NCBI GenBank assembly: GCA_934590135.1
Contig: CAKTOT010000038.1
Span: 1-18,927 of the forward strand
Reading direction: 5' to 3'
DNA from: an uncultured Muribaculaceae bacterium
Lineage (GTDB): Bacteria; Bacteroidota; Bacteroidia; Bacteroidales; Muribaculaceae
DNA length: 18,927 nt
Shown here: positions 12,609-18,927 of the stretch, one piece after another
Layout of the letters: the number at the start of each line of letters is the position of its first letter
How positions within the stretch are numbered: the first letter of the stretch is position 1
Translations under genes and position numbers: made by a program
Notes under the pieces: model-generated
The model's input: the letters and a program-made list of their open reading frames with translations, nothing else
The model's database searches: none
Told to the model about the DNA's origin: nothing

Positions 12609-13877
12609 ATGGAACTCAAGAGAGTAGTAGTTACGGGACTTGGAGCCATCACTCCTTTAGGTAACGACGTGGACACCACTTGGAGTGCCGCGTTGGCCGG
12701 CGTCAGCGGCGCTGCGCCCATCACCCACTTTGACGCATCAAAGTTTAAGACCCAATTTGCCTGTGAGGTCAAGAACTTCAATGCGGCCGAATATTTTGAC
12801 CGCAAGAAACTGCGTCAGCTGGACCTGTATGCCCAGTACGCCCTCTATGCTGCTCGTCAGGCAGTGGCTGATGCCAACCTCGAAGCCGAAGGCGCCGTAG
12901 ACAAAAACCGCGTGGGCGTAATTATCGCTGCCGGCATTGGCGGCCTGCACACCTTCGAGGAGGAAGCCGGATATTATGCTATCCACGGCGAGCAAAACGG
13001 GCCGCAGTACAACCCGTTCTTCATCCCCAAGATGATTGCGGATATCGCCAGTGGCCATGTGTCCATGGAATATGGCTATCATGGTCCCAATTATGGCGTG
13101 GTCAGCGCATGCGCATCGTCCAACAATGCTATTATTGATGCTTTCAACCTTATTCGTTTGGGCAAGGCTGATGCCATCGTTACGGGTGGCGCCGAGGCTG
13201 CTATTTTCCCCGCAGGCGTGGGTGGCTTCAATTCGATGCACGCCCTGTCGACACGCAACGACAGCCCTGAAACGGCATCGCGCCCCTTCTCGGCATCGCG
13301 TGACGGTTTTGTCATCGGTGAAGGCTCGGTGGTACTGATACTTGAAGAAATGGAACACGCTTTGGCACGCGGCGCCAAAATTTACGGCGAAATAGCCGGC
13401 GGCGGCATGAGTGCGGACGCATACCATATCACAGCGACTCATCCCGAAGGTCTTGGCGCAATACTCTCTATGCAGAATGCGCTCGACGATGCCGGAATGA
13501 CCACCGCAGATATAGACTACATCAACGTACATGGTACCAGCACCGGTGTCGGTGACATCAGCGAAGCTAAGGCTATTATCAAACTCTTCGGCGAAGATGC
13601 TTATCGTCTCAATATCTCTTCGACTAAGAGTATGACCGGCCACCTCTTGGGCGCTACTGGCGCTATGGAGGCTATGTTCTCGCTGTTGTCTGTACGTGAT
13701 GATGTCGTTCCCCCGACAATCAACCACGCCGATGGTGACGACGACCCCGAAATTGATTACAACCTCAATTTCACCTTCAATAAGGCACAAAAGCGCGAAG
13801 TGCGTGCTGCTTTGTCCAACTCCTTCGGCTTCGGCGGCCACAACGCCACCGTGATTGTCAAGAAGTTTGCCAAGTAA
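12609..13877 (+). CDS. fabF: 3-oxoacyl-[acyl-carrier-protein] synthase II
   Basis: A 422-residue condensing enzyme of usual KAS II length (about 412-420). Catalytic Cys-His-His triad: C168 in VVSACASSNNA, H308 in NVHGTSTGVGD, H345 in SMTGHLLGATGAME, plus the conserved K340. The C-terminal SNSFGFGGHNATVIVKK is typical of FabF. It extends acyl-ACP by two carbons using malonyl-ACP, and controls the longer and unsaturated or branched products. The nucleophile elbow reads CASS where Escherichia coli FabF has CATG; such variation is, from memory, seen in Bacteroidota. It follows acpP and ends 43 nt before a strong hairpin. The rnc gene that often follows fabF in Bacteroidota is not here. Confidence 0.96.
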   Translation: MELKRVVVTGLGAITPLGNDVDTTWSAALAGVSGAAPITHFDASKFKTQFACEVKNFNAAEYFDRKKLRQLDLYAQYALYAARQAVADANLEAEGAVDKNRVGVIIAAGIGGLHTFEEEAGYYAIHGEQNGPQYNPFFIPKMIADIASGHVSMEYGYHGPNYGVVSACASSNNAIIDAFNLIRLGKADAIVTGGAEAAIFPAGVGGFNSMHALSTRNDSPETASRPFSASRDGFVIGEGSVVLILEEMEHALARGAKIYGEIAGGGMSADAYHITATHPEGLGAILSMQNALDDAGMTTADIDYINVHGTSTGVGDISEAKAIIKLFGEDAYRLNISSTKSMTGHLLGATGAMEAMFSLLSVRDDVVPPTINHADGDDDPEIDYNLNFTFNKAQKREVRAALSNSFGFGGHNATVIVKKFAK

Positions 13878-13920
13878 AGGCGTGTAATCGCGACATGAGC
13901 CCTGCCGTATGGAGGGCGCT

Positions 13921-13959
13921 CTAAGGCTCCCCGGTCGGCAAGACTTGCGGGAGCCTTAG
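13921..13959 (+). terminator. Terminator-like hairpin after fabF
   Basis: CTAAGGCTCCC (13921-13931) pairs perfectly over 11 bp with GGGAGCCTTAG (13949-13959) around a 17-nt loop. A smaller stem (GCCCT/AGGGC, about 13899-13917) lies just before it. No U-tract follows, so termination efficiency is uncertain. Confidence 0.6.
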
Positions 13960-14107
13960 GAGTCTATAGACGCGGCTGCATTCTATGCCTTGGCCGACAG
14001 AGAGGTGCGATGATCGTCTCAACCGATTGTATGACCCTATTTGATTGAATGTGTGTTTCTTTCATATATTGTTTTATCCTAATATTTATAGCAAAATACC
14101 GGATACT

Positions 14108-14671
14108 ATGAGCGAATATGACAGTATGCTTGACGGACAAGTGTATGATGCTACCGACCCGGAATTAATTGAAATGCTCGGGCGAACCGCGGAATTGTGT
14201 CAACGCTACAATCAGTTGCATCCGAGTGATCTGACGGGACGTCGTGCACTGCTGGCCGAGATTTTGGAAAAGGATTATGAGGATATACATATCAATCCGC
14301 CTTTCCGCTGCGATTACGGCAGGCATATACGTGTGGGACATCATTTCTTTGCCAATTTCGGATTTACGGTGCTGGATGAGGCGTACGTTACCATTGGCGA
14401 CAATGTTTTTATCGGGCCTAATGTGAGCATATACACGGCTTGCCACAGTACGGACGTGGCCGAGCGCAATAGCCGTCGCGAGTGGGCTTTGCCTGTCACC
14501 ATAGGCAATGATTGCTGGATAGGTGGCAGCGTGACAATCCTTCCGGGTGTGACCATCGGCAACGGCTGTACAATCGGAGCGGGAAGCGTGGTAACGCGTG
14601 ACATTCCGGCACATAGTGTCGCTGTGGGTAATCCGGCTCGCGTTATCAAGACCATGGACGCTGAAAAATGA
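14108..14671 (+). CDS. Maltose/galactoside O-acetyltransferase-family sugar acetyltransferase
   Basis: A 187-residue left-handed parallel beta-helix acetyltransferase of the Maa/LacA/NodL type. An N-terminal Mac helix pair (about residues 4-58) precedes hexapeptide repeats (VTIGDN, VFIGPN, VTIGND, CWIGGS, VTIGNG, CTIGAG), and the catalytic histidine is H113 in TACHST. The family transfers acetyl from acetyl-CoA to a sugar hydroxyl; the sugar is not predictable. I chose the ATG at 14108 (MSEYDSMLDG); the in-frame ATG at 14045 adds 21 hydrophobic residues that the family lacks. A weak promoter candidate is TTTG at 14040-14043 with TATATTG 21 bp on. It is followed by the YjbR-like gene after 109 nt. 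Confidence 0.88.
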   Translation: MSEYDSMLDGQVYDATDPELIEMLGRTAELCQRYNQLHPSDLTGRRALLAEILEKDYEDIHINPPFRCDYGRHIRVGHHFFANFGFTVLDEAYVTIGDNVFIGPNVSIYTACHSTDVAERNSRREWALPVTIGNDCWIGGSVTILPGVTIGNGCTIGAGSVVTRDIPAHSVAVGNPARVIKTMDAEK

Positions 14672-14780
14672 TAGCCATCGGTCGTGTTTTCGGGAGTGTT
14701 GACGATAGTACCGCTTGGCTTTGATACTGCACGATATGTATGTTTAACTATATAATATTGAACGATATAATTTTTTTGTT

Positions 14781-15152
14781 ATGGATATTTCGGAAGTGCG
14801 CGAGTACTGTCTGTCGTTGCCTTTCACGAGCGAGGATATGCCTTTCGGTGATGACATTGTGACTTTGCGTGTCGGTGGAAAGATTTTTGCAATGTTGAAC
14901 CTTATGGATACTTCGCGTGTGTCTTTGAAGTGCGACCCGGATTATGCCGAGGAGTTGCGCGAAAGATATGATAATATACGTCCGGCGTGGCACATGAATA
15001 AACGCCATTGGAATGATGTAGGGCTTGGCGCTGATGCCGTGCCTACGCTGTTGTTGCGCAGTCTTATCCGACATAGCTACAACTGCGTGGTACGCGGTCT
15101 TCCGCGAGCACTTCGCGATACTATTCCGGCGTTGTCGGAGGCGGAGGACTGA
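14781..15152 (+). CDS. YjbR/MmcQ-family protein (CyaY-like fold)
   Basis: A 123-residue cytoplasmic protein of usual YjbR length (about 115-125). Family hallmarks: the N-terminal CLSLPFTSEDMPFGDDIVTLRVGGKIFAML, then VSLKCDPDYAEELRE, then IRPAWHMNKRHWNDV, then LLLRSLIRHSYNCVVRGL. The fold is CyaY/YjbR-like, and some members have been linked to DNA binding; the role is unknown. The start at 14781 follows an AT-rich stretch (14744-14780) with T-runs but no clean promoter match, so co-transcription with the acetyltransferase is possible. It ends 18 nt before a bidirectional hairpin shared with rubrerythrin. Confidence 0.85.
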   Translation: MDISEVREYCLSLPFTSEDMPFGDDIVTLRVGGKIFAMLNLMDTSRVSLKCDPDYAEELRERYDNIRPAWHMNKRHWNDVGLGADAVPTLLLRSLIRHSYNCVVRGLPRALRDTIPALSEAED

Positions 15153-15170
15153 TTGACGCGAAAATACGCG

Positions 15171-15206
15171 CAGAGGGCGCATCCCGGTGTCGGAGTGCGC
15201 CCTCTG
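15171..15206. terminator. Bidirectional terminator hairpin between yjbR-like gene and rubrerythrin
   Basis: CAGAGGGCGCA (15171-15181) pairs perfectly over 11 bp with TGCGCCCTCTG (15196-15206), loop of 14 nt with an inner CCG/CGG pair. It lies between the convergent stops at 15152 and 15225. There is no long T-run on either side. Confidence 0.65.
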
Positions 15207-15224
15207 TGTGTGGTGTATTATTGC

Positions 15225-15776
15225 TTACTTCTTGAAGTAGCGGTTGTATAGGCCTTGGAAGCCTTGACCGTGACGTGCTTCGTCTTTGGCCATTTCGTGT
15301 ACGGTGTCGTGGATGGCGTCGAGGTTGAGTTCCTTGGCGCGGCGAGCGATGCGCATCTTGTCGGCATTGGCTCCGGCTTCGGCGGCCATGCGCTTCTCGA
15401 GGTTGGTCTTGGTGTCCCAAACGACTTCGCCGAGCAGTTCGGCGAATTTGGCTGCGTGTTCGGCTTCTTCGAAGGCGTAGCGCTTGAATGCTTCGGCGAT
15501 TTCGGGATAGCCTTCGCGGTCGGCTTGACGGGACATAGCCAGGTACATGCCCACTTCGCTACATTCGCCGTTGAAGTGTGTGCGCAGGTCGGTTTTCATC
15601 TGCTCGTCGGTGTCGGCGGCAATGCCGATCTCGTGTTCGGTGACAAACTCGAGTGCGCCGGTCTCTTCCATTTCTTTGAATTTGGAGGCGGGAGCGCCGC
15701 ACAACGGGCATTTCTCAGGAGCTTCGGTGCCTTCGTATACGTATCCGCATACTGTGCATATAAATTTCTTCTTCAT
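15225..15776 (-). CDS. Rubrerythrin with N-terminal rubredoxin domain
   Basis: A 183-residue cytoplasmic non-haem iron protein. A rubredoxin-like domain comes first, with two CxxC knuckles (C7-C10 in CTVC, C23-C26 in CPLC); a ferritin-like four-helix domain follows (about residues 55-183) with the diiron ligands E71 (FNGECSE), E104/H107 (EEAEHAAK) and E166/H169 (KDEARHG). This reversed order, rubredoxin first, is the reverse-rubrerythrin form found in anaerobes, which reduces hydrogen peroxide to water with NAD(P)H-derived electrons. That fits an obligate anaerobe with transient oxygen exposure. It has its own promoter (15864-15895) and a leader of about 80 nt. Confidence 0.93.
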   Translation of the reverse strand: MKKKFICTVCGYVYEGTEAPEKCPLCGAPASKFKEMEETGALEFVTEHEIGIAADTDEQMKTDLRTHFNGECSEVGMYLAMSRQADREGYPEIAEAFKRYAFEEAEHAAKFAELLGEVVWDTKTNLEKRMAAEAGANADKMRIARRAKELNLDAIHDTVHEMAKDEARHGQGFQGLYNRYFKK

Positions 15777-15863
15777 AATCGTGCTTTTTTTTGGATGTTT
15801 TGATAAAGATTTGTATATGAGAACTTTGTGTATTTGCTAACGGTTGTTGTCTTTTGTTTGATG

Positions 15864-15895
15864 CAAAGTTACGTACGTTTGAGATATTATGCAAT
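15864..15895 (-). promoter_or_regulatory. Promoter of the rubrerythrin gene
   Basis: On the minus strand ATTG (15892-15895), 20 bp, then TAACTTTG (15864-15871) followed by CATC. The spacing is standard, with one mismatch in the -33 box. Confidence 0.7.
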
Positions 15896-16049
15896 AGTGG
15901 AATGAAAATATTTTTAGAATTAGTCCAATTTTATATTTATTTCACATTTGCGCTTTTGCGTGCGTATAATTTAAAGGAGCAAATATTGTGCCTGATTGGA
16001 CTGTTTGGATGCAAAGGCAGATGAGCCTGAATGAGCTGCAATTCGGGCG

Positions 16050-17138
16050 TTACTCAATGGCTCCCAGTGCAGTTATGGCTCCGGTTGTAGGATCGAATGT
16101 CGCGTATGCGGGGGCTTTTTTGTCTGAGAATAGTCCCGGGTTGATGCCGAATACGACTCCCAATTGCGCCAGTGTCAGGCTTTTGCCGGCTATAGTGGTT
16201 CCGTCGTATGTCAGAGTGACAGATGCCGTGCCGGGTATAGTGTATGCCAGTCCGCCTTTGGGGAAGCGCTTGGGTTCACCCTTTTCATTGATGGGTATTT
16301 CGGCTTTGGCTATATCTGTCAGCGAGATGTATATGGGTGCGCCGCTGAGGTCATCGGCGGGTACTATGCCTTCGGTGGGGGATACTCGGGCCAAAATCTC
16401 GCGGCTTTCAGCGGTGCCGGGTGTATACGTGAGCGTGGTCACACGCGTGTAGGTCTGCTTTGTGCCGGCAAACATTGCGGTCAGAGCGGCTTCCTGTGCC
16501 GAGATGTTGTCCAATACCAATTGCATGGCCTTGCCGTCGGCCGGTGGGTTGTCGGCGTTGCCGCTGAGCAGGTCCGAGCGTGTTTCGCGTAGTTCGAAGA
16601 CGCGTTGGGCGGCCAACTCGGCTTTCTTGGATATGGACGAGCTGCGTGTCATGTCTTGTGTGACAGCCTGCCGAGCCGCCTCGCCTTCAAGCGGGGTGGG
16701 TGCCGCATCTACGGCTACGGGAAGGGTTGTGGTCTGTGTGGCGGCGATGCTGTCAGTGTTTACGGCCAAGGGTATCCCCGCATCGGTGAGCAGCATCGAG
16801 ACGGCGCTGCCGTTCTTGAATTGTACCTGCCAGCGGCTGTCGGCGCCTCCGGGTATGCCGCGCGGCACTATGGTGATGCTCTTGATACGGACGCTGTTGG
16901 TCGGAGTGGTGATGGCATCGGTGATGCCCAAGTAGCGATTGGCGTAATTGCTGAACTCGCCGGGACGCGTCACCGTGTGTTCGGTTTCGATGGTAATATC
17001 GAGTACGGTACGTGGAAGGCTATACACCAGTGCGTATTCGTTGGTCTTGTCGGCTGTAAAACTGCGAGTGGTCTGTGCCGACGTGACAAGGGCGGCGCAT
17101 ATTGCTATGGATGTTATGACAGTGCGTATGGTGCGCAT
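16050..17138 (-). CDS. DUF4831-like exported protein
   Basis: A 362-residue protein with an N-terminal signal peptide (MRTIRTVITSIAICAALVTSAQ, cleavage probably after the AQ region), so periplasmic or surface-exposed. The arrangement YALVYSLPRTVLDITIETE near the mature N-terminus, then a central helical part SKKAELAAQRVFELRETRSDLLSGNAD with DGKAMQLVLDNISAQEAALTAMFAG, then YRIPGTA-like beta segments, matches my memory of the Bacteroidales DUF4831 family; no function is known. I chose the ATG at 17138 because the open frame extending to 17303 adds a very basic, non-family sequence that overlaps the upstream nnrDE gene. It starts 41 nt after the nnrDE stop on the same strand, so the two are probably co-transcribed. 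Confidence 0.68.
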   Translation of the reverse strand: MRTIRTVITSIAICAALVTSAQTTRSFTADKTNEYALVYSLPRTVLDITIETEHTVTRPGEFSNYANRYLGITDAITTPTNSVRIKSITIVPRGIPGGADSRWQVQFKNGSAVSMLLTDAGIPLAVNTDSIAATQTTTLPVAVDAAPTPLEGEAARQAVTQDMTRSSSISKKAELAAQRVFELRETRSDLLSGNADNPPADGKAMQLVLDNISAQEAALTAMFAGTKQTYTRVTTLTYTPGTAESREILARVSPTEGIVPADDLSGAPIYISLTDIAKAEIPINEKGEPKRFPKGGLAYTIPGTASVTLTYDGTTIAGKSLTLAQLGVVFGINPGLFSDKKAPAYATFDPTTGAITALGAIE

Positions 17139-17179
17139 AAGTATTACTTTTGACTGATTAATAATTGGATAGGGCGATA

Positions 17180-18718
17180 TTATTCGGCGTTGGAGACAAG
17201 AGCTATGGCTCGTCCGACGTTGGCGGCTATATCTTCGGCTGTGACGCCGTATTCGCCATGTTTTTCGGCGGCAATCTCTCCGGCGATGCCATGAATGTAG
17301 CATGCCAGGAATGATGCCATTTCGGGTTTGAACCCCTGAGCCAGGAAGCCGGTTATGATGCCGGTGAGGACGTCTCCGCTGCCGGGCGTAGCCATGGCCG
17401 GTGTGCCCGAGGTGTTGAAAAAAACTTTTTCGTCGGGACGTATTATGGCTGTGTATCGTCCTTTGAGTACTATGATGATTTGGTAGTACTTGGCTATCTC
17501 TATGGCTTTTTTTAGTCTTGCCTCATGCGAGAATTGTTTGCCGAAGATGCGGTCAAATTCGCCTACATGCGGAGTGAGTATGGACATCATCGGCAGATAC
17601 TCCAGCATGGCCGGACGTGCAGCGATGCATCCCAACGCTCCGGCGTCCACCACTATGGGGCGTGGAGCGGCGCTCATTGTCTTCAGAAAGCGGCCTACGG
17701 CTTCGGCTGTATCATCGTTGACTGCGAGTCCGGGGCCAATGCCGAAGGCGCTGTAATGTGATTCGTGCGGAATGTCAGTGAGGTTTTCACGGCCTGTGTC
17801 GGTGCGCATTATGGCCGAAGGCACGGCGCATTGTATGGTGTTATACAGGCTTTGCGGGCCGTAGACGGTGACTTTGCCCGCTCCCGAACGCAGACATCCG
17901 CGAGCTGCCAAGACTGCGGCACCGCCCATACCGTGGCTTCCGCCGGCGATGAGCGCATCGCCATAGTTGCTCTTGTTGGACCATGGGTCGCGCGGCCGTA
18001 GGTAGCGGCGGACATCTTTGCTTTGCACCATCCAATATGTGAGAGGGGCATTGCGTACGGCTGTGCCGTTGAGACCAATGTCAAGCAACTTCCATTGGCC
18101 CACGACTGCGGCATTGTCCTCGATGAAGAAAGACAAGCGCGGAGCGCCCAAAGCCAGTGTCAGGTCGGCGTGCACCATATTGTTGCGAGGTGTATCACCG
18201 TTGAACCCGTCGAGCAGACCCGAAGGGACGTCTATGGAAATGATGAAGGCGCCGCTGCGGTTTAGGTTCTGAGAGATGAGTTGGAAAGGCGTGGGCATAG
18301 GGCGATTGAGGCCGCTGCCGAAGATTCCGTCGAGTATGACCGTGTCAGCCGTGGGCTCGGGAAACGTGAAAGGCGTCTCGCCGGTCACTTCGTGAAGGGT
18401 GTACATTGCTTCGCATGCGGCTAGGCGGTCGCGCATCTGTGCGCATTCGGGAGACAATCGTTTGCCGCCTATATTGAAGAGGTATATCTCGGGTGCGTAT
18501 CCGCGTGAGGCCAGTAGCCGAGCGGTCTCGAGAGCATCCGCGCCGTTATTTCCCCACCCGGCGAATATCATTAGCGGAGTATTGTCGCCGCAATATCCGG
18601 CAACTTCATCGGCGATGGCGCGTGCTGCACGTTCCACCAGCTGAATCGAGGTCACGCCATCGTTGTCGATGGTGTATTTTTCTATTTCCTTTATATCGCT
18701 GTTAGACAGTATTTTCAT
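17180..18718 (-). CDS. nnrDE: Bifunctional NAD(P)H-hydrate epimerase / ADP-dependent dehydratase
   Basis: A 512-residue two-domain metabolite-repair enzyme. Residues about 1-215 are a YjeF_N epimerase domain (MKILSNSDIKEIEKYT, the GWGNNGADA loop at 54-62, and VILDGIFGSGLNRP). Residues about 225-505 are a ribokinase-like dehydratase domain (DALIAGGSHGMGGAAVLAARGCLRSGAGKVTV, VVDAGAL, ILTPHVGEFDRIFG, and the anion-hole motif TPGSGDVLTGIITGFL). The pair epimerises and dehydrates hydrated NADH/NADPH back to usable cofactor. The loop usually reads GNNGGDG; here it is GNNGADA, a mild deviation. I chose the ATG at 18718 over 18772 because MKILSNSDI is the family-typical start. The promoter -7 box is at 18786-18793, and a DUF4831-like gene follows. 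Confidence 0.92.
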   Translation of the reverse strand: MKILSNSDIKEIEKYTIDNDGVTSIQLVERAARAIADEVAGYCGDNTPLMIFAGWGNNGADALETARLLASRGYAPEIYLFNIGGKRLSPECAQMRDRLAACEAMYTLHEVTGETPFTFPEPTADTVILDGIFGSGLNRPMPTPFQLISQNLNRSGAFIISIDVPSGLLDGFNGDTPRNNMVHADLTLALGAPRLSFFIEDNAAVVGQWKLLDIGLNGTAVRNAPLTYWMVQSKDVRRYLRPRDPWSNKSNYGDALIAGGSHGMGGAAVLAARGCLRSGAGKVTVYGPQSLYNTIQCAVPSAIMRTDTGRENLTDIPHESHYSAFGIGPGLAVNDDTAEAVGRFLKTMSAAPRPIVVDAGALGCIAARPAMLEYLPMMSILTPHVGEFDRIFGKQFSHEARLKKAIEIAKYYQIIIVLKGRYTAIIRPDEKVFFNTSGTPAMATPGSGDVLTGIITGFLAQGFKPEMASFLACYIHGIAGEIAAEKHGEYGVTAEDIAANVGRAIALVSNAE

Positions 18719-18785
18719 TGTGCGAGTTGTGCTTGTTCCGTGGGGCGATGACACCTTCGGTCGGCATCCCACTTATTCTTAACTG

Positions 18786-18793
18786 CAAAAATA
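18786..18793 (-). promoter_or_regulatory. -7 promoter element of nnrDE
   Basis: TATTTTTG followed by CAG on the minus strand, a full -7 match, with TTTT about 20 bp upstream in place of TTTG. The leader would be about 60 nt. Confidence 0.55.
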
Positions 18794-18848
18794 CAACAAT
18801 TTGGGCAGAGAGAAAAACCGTCGCCGTCAGAAAAACTTTTTTTTGTAG

Positions 18849-18927
18849 ATGAAAGATTCAGATAAGAAGTGCAACGGCAAAAAGCCTCACTCCTCCTCGG
18901 GGGAAGGCCGCGCGCCGAGGGGGCCGA
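18849..18927 (+). CDS. Possible start of a divergent gene (cut by window edge)
   Basis: An ATG at 18849 opens a frame that stays open to the window end (26 codons): MKDSDKKCNGKKPHSSSGEG and on, a basic, low-complexity start. I do not recognise it. A 6-bp perfect stem (CCTCGG, 18895-18900; CCGAGG, 18915-18920), extendable by four more pairs including wobbles, falls inside the frame. Divergent from nnrDE. No clear promoter box. It could also be non-coding. Confidence 0.3.
   Translation, partial: MKDSDKKCNGKKPHSSSGEGRAPRGP

Noticed and set aside
15988..16452. Plus-strand frame starting GTG after an AAAGGAG sequence
   Set aside because: The Shine-Dalgarno-like sequence is tempting, but Bacteroidota rarely use one, and most of the frame is antisense to the DUF4831-like gene with no protein features.
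17139..17303. N-terminal extension of the DUF4831-like gene
   Set aside because: It is very basic, overlaps nnrDE and precedes a clear signal peptide at 17138.

Overview
The window reads as chromosomal DNA of an anaerobic Bacteroidales bacterium, possibly Muribaculaceae-like (family level is inference). The reasons are repeated promoter elements of the Bacteroidota type (TAnnTTTG at -7, sometimes TTTG/TTTC about 20 bp upstream), A-rich translation starts without Shine-Dalgarno sequences, and a gene set typical of gut Bacteroidales: fused KorA with KorB, an AAE-family transporter with two RCK domains, a GNAT-nitrilase fusion, a DUF4831-like protein, and a rubredoxin-first rubrerythrin. I see no insertion sequence, prophage, integrase or CRISPR array.

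Layout. 1-1817 (minus): a redox pair, a NapH/NapG-like membrane polyferredoxin followed by the start of a Tat-exported lipoprotein that is probably an aldo/keto reductase. 2006-2983 (minus): a class I methyltransferase with its own terminator and promoter. 3206-4950 (plus): a GNAT-carbon-nitrogen hydrolase fusion from a nearly leaderless promoter, preceded by a tandem repeat and a dyad. 4987-5481 (minus): a small ribbon-helix-helix-like protein and tRNA-Arg(TCT). 5710-6106: thioredoxin, convergent with an AspT/YidE-like transporter (6134-7795, minus). 7965-11120 (plus): korA-korB behind a structured leader. 11217-11386: a long rod-like RNA with a terminator, the most striking non-coding signal here and plausibly the 6S-like RNA of Bacteroidales. 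11458-11904: an unrecognised small secreted protein followed by hairpins. 12037-13959 (plus): acpP-fabF behind a palindromic promoter. 14108-15152 (plus): a sugar O-acetyltransferase and a YjbR/MmcQ-like protein. 15225-15895 (minus): rubrerythrin. 16050-18793 (minus): nnrDE followed by a DUF4831-like gene. 18849-end (plus): the possible start of another gene.

Functionally the window is mostly housekeeping. KorAB links 2-oxoglutarate and succinyl-CoA to ferredoxin, and AcpP/FabF elongate fatty acids. Thioredoxin, rubrerythrin and the polyferredoxin/Tat oxidoreductase handle electrons and peroxide in an anaerobe, and NnrDE repairs damaged NAD(P)H. The points most worth a second look are the RNA at 11217-11386, the folded korA leader, the acpP operator/terminator palindrome, and the NapH-NapG fusion with a Tat-like motif in its interior.
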